Shown here: positions 1-7,826 of the stretch, in pieces
Position numbering within the stretch: position 1 is the stretch's first letter
Layout of the letters: each line of letters starts with the position of its first letter
From: Actinomadura oligospora ATCC 43269
GTDB lineage: Bacteria; Actinomycetota; Actinomycetes; Streptosporangiales; Streptosporangiaceae
DNA: 64,000 bases
Direction of reading: 5' to 3'
Assembly: GCF_000518265.1 (NCBI RefSeq)
Contig: NZ_JADG01000019.1
Span: 1-64,000, forward strand
The notes under the pieces: model-generated
Seen by the model: only the letters and a program-made list of their open reading frames with translations
What the model was told of the DNA's origin: nothing
The model's database searches: none
Translations under genes and position numbers: made by a program

Positions 1-1620
1 GTCTTCCAGGTTGGTGATGATGGCCGACACGTGCTGCAGGCCGTCCATGCCCAGGAAGGTCGCACCACCCTTGAAGTCCACCAGGACGAAGTTCAACACC
101 TCGGACGAGTGGGTCATCACCAGGCCGAGCACGAGGGTGCGCAGCAGTTCCGACTTACCGGCGCCGGTCGCGCCGATGCACAGGCCGTGCGGGCCGAAGC
201 CGCCCTGCGCGGCCTCCTTGATGTCCAGTTCGACCGGGCGGCCCTCGGCGTCGACGCCGATCGGCACGCGCAGCCGGTTGCGCGGCGCGCGCGGACGCCA
301 GGACTGCCCGACGTCCAGCCGGGCCGCGTCGCCGACGTTCAGCAGCCGGGTCAGCGTCATCGCCTGGGACAGCGCGTCCAGCTCGGTGCCGCCCGCCGCG
401 GCCGACGCGCGCAGCGGCGCGAGCTGCCGGGCCAGGCCGTCCGCCTGGACGTAGCTGAACTCGTCCGGACGGCCGAGCAGCGTCGGGACGTCCTTTCCGG
501 TGCGGTCGCGACGCATCATCGCCATCTTGTCCGGCGCGACCCGCAGCCTCAGCATCGTGTTGTCGGCGGTGTGGGCGACGTGACCGGTGATGTCGATCAC
601 GCAGACGCCCTCGATGCCGTCCGCGCCGATCTGCGAGTCCGGGGTGACCGCGCCGCCGTCCACGATGACGATGTGGTACGGCAGGTCGTTCTGGGACAGG
701 CCGGGCGTGAACCGGGGCCGGTCCTTCACCTCGAAGGCGAGCATCGCCTCGAGCTCCGACAGCGTGTTCGCCATCAGCCGGACGGGGCCCGCCGCGTCGG
801 TCACCTGCGGGTGCATCGAGTGCGGCAACCACTTGACGAAGTCCCAGTGCGCCATGGCCTGCGGCGACGCGCACACGCTGACCCGCATGTCGTCGGGGGA
901 GTGGAACGAGCACAGCTGGGCGATCATCGCCCGCACCATGCCGCGCACCGCCTCGATGTCCCCGGCGGGCAGGATCCGCGAGAACGACGGCAGCGACACC
1001 GCGACCGGCAGGTTCGGCACGGTCGAGTGCGCCCGGACGAACCGGCGCAGCGCGCCCGCCGTCATGGGCTCCAGGTCCTCGATCGGCTTGGTCTCCGGCG
1101 GGATCAGCTGGACGGCCAGCTTCTGCGGGCCCGCGCCGATCCGGACGTTGCCGAAGTCGGGGTCGGTGGGGCGGCGCTCCCAGATCCGGGCGCTCATCAC
1201 CAGCGACCACAGCGAGCTCGGGGCGGGGCTGTTCCACTCCAGCGACTCGCGCTGCTGGTCGGCGGCCCGCCGGACCTTGCGCCGCGCCTGCGACAGGTAG
1301 CGGAAGTAGTCGCGGCGCGCGCCGTTCAGCTTGAACTTGCGCTCGCCGGAGCCCCGGGTCAGCTGGCCGACCAGCATGCCGAGCATCGCCAGGCCCATGC
1401 CGCCGGAGCTGATCGCCGCCATCGGGCCGCGGCTGTTGCCGCCGAGCAGCATCAGCCCCATCATCAGCGGCATCACCGCCATCGGCAGGAAGGTGAGCAC
1501 CGCCTGCATGCCGCCGCTCTGCTGTTCGGGCAGTTCGGGCGGTGACTCCAGCAGCAGCTCGCCCTTGGGTGCCGGGGGCGGCTGCCTGCGTTCCTTGCGT
1601 CGGACGAGGATCGTGCTCAC
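1..1620 (-). CDS. eccC: EccC, type VII secretion FtsK/SpoIIIE-type ATPase (5' part, runs off the window)
   Basis: The first 540 residues of the type VII secretion motor ATPase are present; the gene continues past base 1 with no stop. It starts at a GTG (1620) preceded by GGAGGG. The N-terminus begins STILVRRKERRQPPP, typical of EccC. Two hydrophobic segments follow around residues 45-85, then a cytoplasmic stalk domain. The first ATPase domain shows Walker A GATGAGKS (483-490) and a Walker B strand LNFVLVDFKGG (about 509-519, Asp515), followed by HVSAIITNLED at the window edge. EccC normally carries three such domains and pulls WXG100-paired substrates through the membrane complex. It diverges from eccD. 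The family call is secure; the later ATPase domains cannot be seen. Confidence 0.96.
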   Translation of the reverse strand, partial: MSTILVRRKERRQPPPAPKGELLLESPPELPEQQSGGMQAVLTFLPMAVMPLMMGLMLLGGNSRGPMAAISSGGMGLAMLGMLVGQLTRGSGERKFKLNGARRDYFRYLSQARRKVRRAADQQRESLEWNSPAPSSLWSLVMSARIWERRPTDPDFGNVRIGAGPQKLAVQLIPPETKPIEDLEPMTAGALRRFVRAHSTVPNLPVAVSLPSFSRILPAGDIEAVRGMVRAMIAQLCSFHSPDDMRVSVCASPQAMAHWDFVKWLPHSMHPQVTDAAGPVRLMANTLSELEAMLAFEVKDRPRFTPGLSQNDLPYHIVIVDGGAVTPDSQIGADGIEGVCVIDITGHVAHTADNTMLRLRVAPDKMAMMRRDRTGKDVPTLLGRPDEFSYVQADGLARQLAPLRASAAAGGTELDALSQAMTLTRLLNVGDAARLDVGQSWRPRAPRNRLRVPIGVDAEGRPVELDIKEAAQGGFGPHGLCIGATGAGKSELLRTLVLGLVMTHSSEVLNFVLVDFKGGATFLGMDGLQHVSAIITNLED

Positions 1621-1932
1621 CTGGGAGTTCCCTCCACGGATGCGCCGGTGGCGACGGACTCGGGGTCGGGCGCGGGCCGGGTTTCGGGCGCGGGGTCGGT
1701 TCGGTTCGGGCTCGGGTCGGAGTCGGGGCGCGCTCGGGCGCGGGGCGGGTCCGACTCTGATGCGGACGGGGAGGTTCTGGTTCCGGCGGGGGGCTATCTC
1801 GGTATCTGGTCGGCCCCGAGGTCGTTACGGGTGAGTCTCGGGGTGACTGTCGGTCAGCGGTTGATTTAGCGTATTGGGACCCAACATCCTAGGCTTCGCG
1901 TTCGATCCGACGATCCGGAGGACGGGAGCCCA
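1621..1932. promoter_or_regulatory. Divergent intergenic region between eccC and eccD
   Basis: A 312-base gap between divergent secretion genes. The eccC-proximal half is a degenerate GGGTCGG/CGGGCTCGG-like repetitive stretch with no convincing reading frame. The eccD-proximal part (about 1855-1895) is clearly less GC-rich and contains the 11-base palindrome TTGGGACCCAA (1874-1884) next to TAGGCT (1890-1895). That is the likely promoter/operator side for eccD. I cannot assign a clean -35/-10 pair. Confidence 0.4.
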
Positions 1933-3336
1933 GTGAATTCCCCCGCCACAACCGAACTGTGCAGGGTGACGATCGTCGCGCCACGGAGGCGGATCGACGT
2001 CTCGCTGCCCGCGGACGTGCCCCTGGCGCACATGTTGCCCACCCTGCTGCGCGCGGCCGGGGAGAACCTGGCCGACGCCGGGCTCGCCCACTCCGGCTGG
2101 GTGCTGCAGCGCCTCGACGAAGGCGCGTTCGACGCCGCCCAGACGCTGAGCAACCTCGGCGTCCGGGACGGCGAGATCCTGTACTTCCGCCCCCGCATGG
2201 CGCAGCTCCCGGAGATGTCGTTCGACGACGTCGCCGACGTCATCGCCGAGGGCATGAAGGAACGCTCCGACCGCTGGAGGCCCGCGTCCACGCGGCGTTT
2301 CGGCCTCGGCGCCGCCGCCGCGGCCCTGCTGGTCGGCGCGTTCGTCATCGCGATGTCCGGGCCGCCGTGGATCGCGCCCGCCGCCGCGGCGGGCCTGATC
2401 GCGGTGGTCACCGTGGTCGCCGCCGCCGCGCTGTCGCGCGCGTTCGCCGACTCCGGGGCCGGGATGATCCTCGGCTACGCGGCCCTGCCGCACGCGTTCC
2501 TGGCGGGCCTGCTCGCGCCGGCCCGCTCGCACGCCACGCTGCTCGACCTCGGCGCTCCCCACATGCTCGCCGGGTTCGGGGTGATGGCGCTGGTCTCGGT
2601 GATCGCGATGTTCGCGGTCGCGGACGGCCTGGCGACGTTCCTCGGCGTCACGGTCGCCGCGGTCGCCGGGGCGGTCGCGTCCGGCGTCGAGCTCGGCGTC
2701 GGGGGCCTGCCACCGGCCGGCCTCGCCGCCTGCGCCGCCGTGGTCGTGATGATGCTCACACCGGCCGTCCCGTCGCTGGCGTTCAAGCTGGCCCGGATGC
2801 CGCTGCCGCCCGTCCCGGCCAGCGCCGACGACCTGCGCCGCGACACCGAGACCGTGGACGGCCGCCAGGTGCTCGCCCGCACCGGCATCGCCGACAAGTT
2901 CGCGACCGGCCTCATCGCGGGCGTCGCGCTCTCGGCGGTCGGCGGGATGCTCTTCCTGGCCACCGCGCCCGGCTGGGCGCCCGCCGCGACCATCGGCGCC
3001 ATGTCGGTCTCGCTGCTGCTGCGCAGCCGGGTCTTCCGGGGCGTCACGCAGCGGTCCTGGATGCTGGTCGCGGGCTTCGCCGGCCTCGGCCTGCTGGAGA
3101 TCGGCACGGCCTGGCGCGGCGACTCGCAGATGATGATGCTGGCCACCGGGCTGCTGCCGCTGCTGATCGTGGTGGGCGTCGTGGTCGGCGTCTCGATCTG
3201 GCTGCCGAGCCACCGGCCGTCCCCGTTCTGGGGCCGGGCGGGCGACATCTTCGACATCATCGTCGTGATCTCGCTGATCCCGCTGGCGCTGGCCGCGCTG
3301 GACATCTACGGCCGCATCCGCGGCCTGGCGGGGTGA
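1933..3336 (+). CDS. eccD: EccD, type VII secretion integral membrane channel component
   Basis: This 467-residue protein has the classic EccD layout. Residues about 8-90 form a ubiquitin-like (YukD) cytosolic domain (LCRVTIVAPRRRIDVSLP ... GEILYFRP). A linker follows, and from about residue 127 to the C-terminus there are some eleven hydrophobic helices. In mycobacterial ESX complexes EccD dimers form the membrane basket through which substrates are thought to pass. The GTG start at 1933 follows GGACGGGAGCC. eccB begins 7 bases after its stop, so the two are probably co-transcribed. Length and layout match the family. Confidence 0.93.
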   Translation: MNSPATTELCRVTIVAPRRRIDVSLPADVPLAHMLPTLLRAAGENLADAGLAHSGWVLQRLDEGAFDAAQTLSNLGVRDGEILYFRPRMAQLPEMSFDDVADVIAEGMKERSDRWRPASTRRFGLGAAAAALLVGAFVIAMSGPPWIAPAAAAGLIAVVTVVAAAALSRAFADSGAGMILGYAALPHAFLAGLLAPARSHATLLDLGAPHMLAGFGVMALVSVIAMFAVADGLATFLGVTVAAVAGAVASGVELGVGGLPPAGLAACAAVVVMMLTPAVPSLAFKLARMPLPPVPASADDLRRDTETVDGRQVLARTGIADKFATGLIAGVALSAVGGMLFLATAPGWAPAATIGAMSVSLLLRSRVFRGVTQRSWMLVAGFAGLGLLEIGTAWRGDSQMMMLATGLLPLLIVVGVVVGVSIWLPSHRPSPFWGRAGDIFDIIVVISLIPLALAALDIYGRIRGLAG

Positions 3337-3343
3337 CGCGGCG

Positions 3344-4783
3344 ATGCAGAACCGCCGCGACCTCTACCAGGCCCACAAGCTGATGACCCAGCGGGTCGGA
3401 CTCGCCCTGCTGCAGGGCGAGCCCGACATCGCCGAGTCCCCGATGCGCCGCCACGCGGTCGGCGCGTTCGCCGGGGTCATGGTCGCGCTCGTGGTCGCCG
3501 CCGTGTTCGGCATCTGGGGCGTGCTCGCCCCAGGTGGCGCGAAGGGCCTCGACCAGCCCGGCAAGCTGATCATCGAGAAGGAGACCGGGACCAAGTACAT
3601 CTACGACGCGAACACGCACAAGATGTTCCCAGTCGCCAACTACGCCTCGGCGATGCTCGCGCTGAACGAGGACAAGGTCGACCGGCGCACGGTCTCCCGC
3701 AAGTCGCTGGCGCACTTCGAGCGCGGCCCGATGATCGGGATCGTCGGCGCCCCCGACTCGCTGCCCGACACCAAGCAGCTCATCCGCGGCCCCTGGTCGG
3801 TGTGCGTCCGCGAGGCCGCGGGCGCCAACGGCGTCCGCCGCCAGTTCACCGCCCTCGCCGCGGGCCGGGACGTCGGCGGCCGGAGCCTCACCGACAACGA
3901 GGCGGTCGTGGTGAAGTCCGGCGGCCAGGCGTGGGTGATCTGGAAGGACCACCGGATGCAGCTGACCGTCCCGCCGGGGCAGGTCACCGCCATCACCGGC
4001 GGCCCGGACGCGGTCGAGGTGCCGCCCGCGTGGCTGAACTCGATGCCCGCCTCGGGCAACTTCGGCGCGCCCGACGTCCCGGGCCGTGGCGCGGCGCACG
4101 CGGGGCCGGGCGGACGTCCCGCGCGGGTCGGCCAGATCTTCAAGGCCGACACCGGCGACCGGCCGCTCTGGTACGTCATGATGGGCGACGGCCTCGCGCA
4201 GATCAGCGACACGCAGGCGCAGCTGCTGCTGCGCTCCTCGGAGACGGTGAAGGCCTACGGCGGCACCGTCGCCCCGATCCCGGTGGACGCCGCGTCCGCG
4301 CAGCAGGCCCTCGGCTCCCAGAAGCTGATGGACAACAACCTGCCGCCGACGCTGCCGAAGTTCGCCACCTGGGACGCCTCCGCGCCGCTGTGCGCGGTGT
4401 TCCCGACCGGGTCGTCGGTCGCGCGGCTGACGATGGGCGGGACGCTCCCGGCGCCGTCCGCGGCGACGCTGGGCGCGGGCTCGGCCGGGTCGGCGAACGC
4501 CGTGGACCAGGTCGTCCTGCCGCCGGGCGGGGCGGCGCTGATGAGCCTCGTGCCGGGCAGCGGCGAGTCGGGCGGCGGGCAGGCGTCCGGGTCGGGCTCG
4601 CTGTCGCTGGTGAACGACCAGGGCATCCGGTTCGCGCTGCCGTCGGCGGACGTGGCGAAGAAGCTCGGCTACGACGTGGGCAAGGCCGCCCCGGTGCCGT
4701 CCTCGGTGATCCGCCTGATCCCGTCCGGCCCGGCGCTGGACCCGGCGAAGGCCCGCAACCCCATCCCGACGACGGGCGGCTGA
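3344..4783 (+). CDS. eccB: EccB, type VII secretion membrane-anchored periplasmic component
   Basis: This 479-residue protein begins with the EccB signature QAHKLMTQRVGLALLQGEPD (about residues 9-28) and a single transmembrane helix at about 40-62. A large extracytoplasmic domain follows with repeated motifs and few Cys. EccB is part of the core ESX membrane complex, and its outer domain probes the periplasm. It is translationally close to eccD (7-base gap) and is followed after 25 bases by a hairpin, so eccD-eccB looks like a two-gene unit separate from the WXG100 genes. Near the C-terminus the IRFALPSADVAKKLGYD segment is typical of the family. Confidence 0.93.
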   Translation: MQNRRDLYQAHKLMTQRVGLALLQGEPDIAESPMRRHAVGAFAGVMVALVVAAVFGIWGVLAPGGAKGLDQPGKLIIEKETGTKYIYDANTHKMFPVANYASAMLALNEDKVDRRTVSRKSLAHFERGPMIGIVGAPDSLPDTKQLIRGPWSVCVREAAGANGVRRQFTALAAGRDVGGRSLTDNEAVVVKSGGQAWVIWKDHRMQLTVPPGQVTAITGGPDAVEVPPAWLNSMPASGNFGAPDVPGRGAAHAGPGGRPARVGQIFKADTGDRPLWYVMMGDGLAQISDTQAQLLLRSSETVKAYGGTVAPIPVDAASAQQALGSQKLMDNNLPPTLPKFATWDASAPLCAVFPTGSSVARLTMGGTLPAPSAATLGAGSAGSANAVDQVVLPPGGAALMSLVPGSGESGGGQASGSGSLSLVNDQGIRFALPSADVAKKLGYDVGKAAPVPSSVIRLIPSGPALDPAKARNPIPTTGG

Positions 4784-4808
4784 CCGCCGCTCACGACCGG
4801 GTCTCAAC

Positions 4809-4849
4809 GACGGCCGCCGACCTCAGGTTCCCCTGGGACGGCGGCCGTC
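4809..4849 (+). terminator. Hairpin after eccB
   Basis: Inverted repeat GACGGCCGCCG (4809-4819) / CGGCGGCCGTC (4839-4849): a perfect 11-bp stem with a 19-base loop, 25 bases past the eccB stop. There is no U-tract, as is common in high-GC actinobacteria. It probably ends the eccD-eccB transcript. Confidence 0.65.
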
Positions 4850-4939
4850 CGCATCCGGCCACTCCTGCCGCACGCCTTCCGTTCACGGAATGTGCCCCTG
4901 ATCTTTGGGTTTGGGGCGGTGTGTCGGGAAGGCGTGTGA

Positions 4940-4955
4940 TGTGACGTGAATCACA
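4940..4955. promoter_or_regulatory. CRP/FNR-type palindromic operator upstream of the WXG100 operon
   Basis: The sequence TGTGACGTGAATCACA matches the consensus half-sites TGTGA-N6-TCACA with both half-sites perfect. Actinobacterial CRP proteins such as mycobacterial Rv3676 use closely related sites. It lies about 36 bases before the promoter-like segment at 4991-5020 and about 200 bases before the first WXG100 gene, a position compatible with activation. Which regulator binds is inference. Confidence 0.6.
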
Positions 4956-4990
4956 GAGGGTCCACGGGATCCGAACGATCTCCGAATGCG

Positions 4991-5020
4991 TCGACACCTT
5001 GACAGTAAAACCCATATGAT
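4991..5020 (+). promoter_or_regulatory. Candidate promoter of the WXG100 operon
   Basis: A conspicuous A/T-rich island contains TATGAT (5015-5020) as a -10. TCGACA (4991-4996) lies 18 bases upstream and is the likelier -35. A perfect TTGACA at 4999-5004 also occurs, but its 10-base spacing to TATGAT is too short. A leader of about 130 bases would precede the first WXG100 gene. Confidence 0.5.
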
Positions 5021-5154
5021 CGCTGACATTTCGGGTCACAGGGCGTACCGCCCCGTCCGATGACGGGGTGGTGCAGAGGGGCGCCCAGCACGGTGCGGCC
5101 AGCATGCGCCTGTGACGCGGTGTCAGGACAAGCTCCCCAACTGGAGGTGACACT

Positions 5155-5475
5155 GTGGCCGGCCAGTCCGCAGTCGACAGAGCAGCAATGGCCCAGGCGG
5201 CTACCCGTCTCGAGGATTCCGCCAACCTGATCAAGGGCCTGCAGAGCCAGCTCGAGGGACACAAGAGCAACCTCATGGGCGGCTGGGCGGGTAACGCCTC
5301 GGTTTCCTTCGACAAGGTCTTCAACGAGTTCCAGACCGACATGAACAAGGTGCGCACCGCCCTCGAGGGCATGCACCAGAAGCTCTCGCACACCAAGATC
5401 CAGTACGAGAGCACCGAGCAGGAGCAGAACGACGCGGTCAACAAGATCAACTCGCTGCTCAACGGCGGCACCTGA
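5155..5475 (+). CDS. WXG100 family protein (CFP-10/EsxB-like)
   Basis: This 106-residue helical hairpin protein has the WXG turn motif WAG at 44-46 and a C-terminal secretion motif Y84-x3-E88 (YESTE). That combination marks the partner of a WXG100 heterodimer that carries the type VII export signal. The GTG start is preceded by a strong GGAGGTGA box 7 bases upstream. It is the first gene of the substrate operon behind the CRP-like site. Another WXG100 gene follows after 55 bases, presumably its dimer partner. It is expected to be secreted by the adjacent EccB/C/D system. Confidence 0.92.
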   Translation: MAGQSAVDRAAMAQAATRLEDSANLIKGLQSQLEGHKSNLMGGWAGNASVSFDKVFNEFQTDMNKVRTALEGMHQKLSHTKIQYESTEQEQNDAVNKINSLLNGGT

Positions 5476-5530
5476 TCCTCTCGGAACCCCCAGTCCAGAC
5501 CGGTCTCAGACCACTCGAAGGAAATCCATC

Positions 5531-5827
5531 GTGAGCGACAGCTACACCAAGGCCAATTTCGGCACGATGCAGCAGGCGCAGGCCGACTTCAGCCTCACCT
5601 ACCGCGCCCTGGTCGACGAGCTCCAGGACCTGGAGAAGGAGCTCGAGAAGCACCTCCAGCAGTGGGAGGGCGACGCCGTCCAGGCGTACTGGGAGGCCAA
5701 GCGCCAGTGGGACGCGGCCGCCCAGCACATCGGCACCGTCCTCAACCAGCTCGGCGTCGTGATCGGCGAGGCGCACTCGAACTACAGCTCCGCCGAGCGC
5801 AAGAACCAGGGCATCTGGGCCGGCTGA
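5531..5827 (+). CDS. WXG100 family protein (ESAT-6/EsxA-like)
   Basis: A 98-residue WXG100 protein with WEG at 45-47 between two helices and Y85-x3-E89 (YSSAE) near the C-terminus. The length is standard for EsxA-type proteins. It starts with GTG after AAGGAAATCC. Following directly on the first WXG100 gene, it probably forms the second half of the secreted dimer. Here both partners show a YxxxE-like tail, whereas in mycobacterial pairs usually only one does. Confidence 0.9.
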   Translation: MSDSYTKANFGTMQQAQADFSLTYRALVDELQDLEKELEKHLQQWEGDAVQAYWEAKRQWDAAAQHIGTVLNQLGVVIGEAHSNYSSAERKNQGIWAG

Positions 5828-5954
5828 CGCGGTCCGCTGCTCCCCCCGGCCGCGTCGCGCGCGGGCCGCTCCCAGCTGTTGTCACGGTGGGTCCGGCCCG
5901 CGCCGCCGCGGCCGGTTCCAGGGCCGTGACACTCCGTCGCCAGGAGAACCAGCA

Positions 5955-6536
5955 ATGAGCAAATACCACCTGACCCCGAGCCAGCTCGCCCAGGTCGACC
6001 ACACCTACACCGTGGGCTACGGCGAGTACGCGCAGGTCAAGGAGCAGCACGGACTGACCCAGCAGGAGTTCGACGCGCTGCCCGAGTACCAGCAGCGCCA
6101 GTACTTCTACGAGTACGGTCCGGGCAAGCACGCCGGGCACCCCGGCGACGCCGACCACAAGCTCCCGAGAGACGAGCCGGACCGCACCTGGAAGGCCGAC
6201 GCGAACCCCGGCTACAAGGTCGACCCGGAAGAGCTGCGCGGCATCGCCCGCGACATGCAGTACAAGCTCGACGTGTGGCAGCAGAAGCTGAACTCCGTCC
6301 AGGGGATCGCCGTCTCCACCGAGCACCTCGGCGGCATCAAGGGGTCCCAGGACTTCGTCGACCTGGTCAACCAGTCGAAGTCCGGTTTCGGGCAGTACAT
6401 CAACGACATCGTGACCTCGTACAAGGGTGTCATCGGGAAGCTGAACGCGGCCGCGGACGCCTACGAGCAGGCGCACGACACCACCAAGAAGCAGGTGGGC
6501 AAGGTCGACACCAGCGGCACCCCGAACATGACGTGA
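5955..6536 (+). CDS. Type VII secretion-associated hypothetical protein in the WXG100 operon
   Basis: A 193-residue soluble protein of unknown function. The first ~75 residues are rich in Tyr, Gln and Glu (EYQQRQYFYEYGPGKHAG). From about residue 76 on, the pattern PEELRGIARDMQYKLDVW followed by long helices to the C-terminus resembles a WXG100-type hairpin without a canonical WXG. There is no signal peptide or membrane segment. AGGAG lies 8 bases before the ATG. Its place between the WXG100 pair and the PPE-like gene suggests another substrate or a dedicated partner; that is inference. Confidence 0.6.
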   Translation: MSKYHLTPSQLAQVDHTYTVGYGEYAQVKEQHGLTQQEFDALPEYQQRQYFYEYGPGKHAGHPGDADHKLPRDEPDRTWKADANPGYKVDPEELRGIARDMQYKLDVWQQKLNSVQGIAVSTEHLGGIKGSQDFVDLVNQSKSGFGQYINDIVTSYKGVIGKLNAAADAYEQAHDTTKKQVGKVDTSGTPNMT

Positions 6537-6560
6537 GCCCGAGCCGGGAGACGCTAGGCA

Positions 6561-7736
6561 ATGACTGACAACAAGGGATCGTTTCCGATCCGCGACGGGA
6601 GGGCCTGGTCCAGCCAGGACTTCTCGGACCAGGACTTCGACTCGATCAAGAAGCAGCTCAAGAAGATCAACCCGGATCCGGTCAACCACGCCTCGACGTC
6701 GTACAAGGACGCTTCCGACGTCCTGGCGGAGATGACCAAGGAGCTGAACAACAACTTCAGGCCGCGCATCATCCAGCACTGGGAGGGCGACTCCGCCCAG
6801 AAGGCGCTGGACCAGATGGGCAAGGTGCACGGCACGGCGGGCGCGCTGTCCGACAGCAGCCACACCAACGCCGAGCTGTACAACTGGTACGGCGGTTCGA
6901 TCCTCAGCTGGTACAAGACCGCTGGGTCGGACATGTCGGACGGCTTCATCCACACGGGTGGGGACGACGACAACGCCCGCGACCTGATCAAGCGCTTCAG
7001 CGGCCGCATGGGCGAGGCGTTCAACCACCACCCCGTCAAGATCGACAAGGATCTTCCCGGGGACGGACGCGGTGGCTACGGCGACGATCCCAAGGGTCCC
7101 GGGCCCGGTGGCGGCCCGGGCGGAGGCCCCGGCGGCGGTCCCGGTGGTGGGCCGGGCGGCGGCCCGAGCGGCAAGTTCCCGAGCTCGGACCCGAGCAAGG
7201 GCTTCCACCCGAGCGGCAACGTGCCGCAGGACCACAACAACCCGTTCAACCAGCGGCACGACAGCACCAACCCGTTCCAGGACCCGAACAGCAAGCACCC
7301 CAGCAGCCACTACCCCTGGAACAGCGACAACCACAACCCGTTCCAGAACCCGAACCACAAGACCAACCTGTCGTCGTTCGACCCGACGGGCCTCGGCCCG
7401 GGTGGCGGCGGTGGCGGTGGCGGCGGCCTCGGTAGCGGCCCCGGTGGGTTCGGTGGCGGCGGTGGCGGTCTCGGTCCTGACGGTGGCGGCTTCGGCGGCG
7501 GTGCCGGTGGTGGCATGGGCGGCGGAGGCATCACCGGTGTCCCGGGCGGGATGGCCGGTGGCGCGGGCTCCGGTGCCGCGGCGGCGGGCCGCAACGGCAT
7601 GGGCGGCATGCCCATGGGCGGCCAGCACGGCGGCGGGAACGAGGGCGAGAAGGAGCGCGAGCGCTCCACCTGGCTCACCGAGGACGAGGATGTGTGGGGC
7701 GCGGACGACGACACCGCGCCTCCAGTGATCGGCTGA
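6561..7736 (+). CDS. PPE/EspB-like WXG protein with Gly-rich arm
   Basis: A 391-residue probable type VII substrate. Residues about 20-150 are helical with WEG at 74-76. Residues about 170-215 are Gly/Pro repeats and about 270-350 are long poly-Gly stretches. The acidic C-terminus STWLTEDEDVWG is a recurrent ending of actinobacterial PPE-like secreted proteins. The architecture recalls mycobacterial EspB/PPE proteins (helical head, disordered tail) but without a PPE motif. It ends 90 bases before the mycosin, and mycosin cleavage of it would parallel the EspB-MycP1 pair; that is inference. Confidence 0.72.
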   Translation: MTDNKGSFPIRDGRAWSSQDFSDQDFDSIKKQLKKINPDPVNHASTSYKDASDVLAEMTKELNNNFRPRIIQHWEGDSAQKALDQMGKVHGTAGALSDSSHTNAELYNWYGGSILSWYKTAGSDMSDGFIHTGGDDDNARDLIKRFSGRMGEAFNHHPVKIDKDLPGDGRGGYGDDPKGPGPGGGPGGGPGGGPGGGPGGGPSGKFPSSDPSKGFHPSGNVPQDHNNPFNQRHDSTNPFQDPNSKHPSSHYPWNSDNHNPFQNPNHKTNLSSFDPTGLGPGGGGGGGGGLGSGPGGFGGGGGGLGPDGGGFGGGAGGGMGGGGITGVPGGMAGGAGSGAAAAGRNGMGGMPMGGQHGGGNEGEKERERSTWLTEDEDVWGADDDTAPPVIG

Positions 7737-7762
7737 CCACTGCGCGAGATCGTGCGTGACCC

Positions 7763-7794
7763 GGGTGGACGGGGGCTACGGCCCCCGCCCACCC
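7763..7794 (+). terminator. Intra-operon hairpin between the PPE-like gene and mycP
   Basis: A 14-base stem (7763-7776 with 7781-7794) with one mismatch and a TACG-type tetraloop. It sits 26 bases after the PPE-like stop and 32 bases before the mycP start. It could be a terminator or an attenuator that lowers mycP expression relative to the secreted proteins. Confidence 0.55.
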
Positions 7795-7826
7795 TCTTCG
7801 CTGTCTGGACTAAGGGAGATCAACTC

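Noticed and set aside
31..1545. Long plus-strand frame across eccC
   Set aside because: Arg/His-rich shadow; the minus strand encodes unmistakable EccC motifs through to the window edge.
4999..5020. TTGACA paired with TATGAT as promoter
   Set aside because: Spacing is only 10 bases; TCGACA at 4991 with 18 bases is a better match, although TTGACA may serve another start.
7059..7640. Gly-rich part of the PPE-like gene as a PE_PGRS protein
   Set aside because: No PE domain and no GGAGGN periodicity; the head is WXG-like with WEG.
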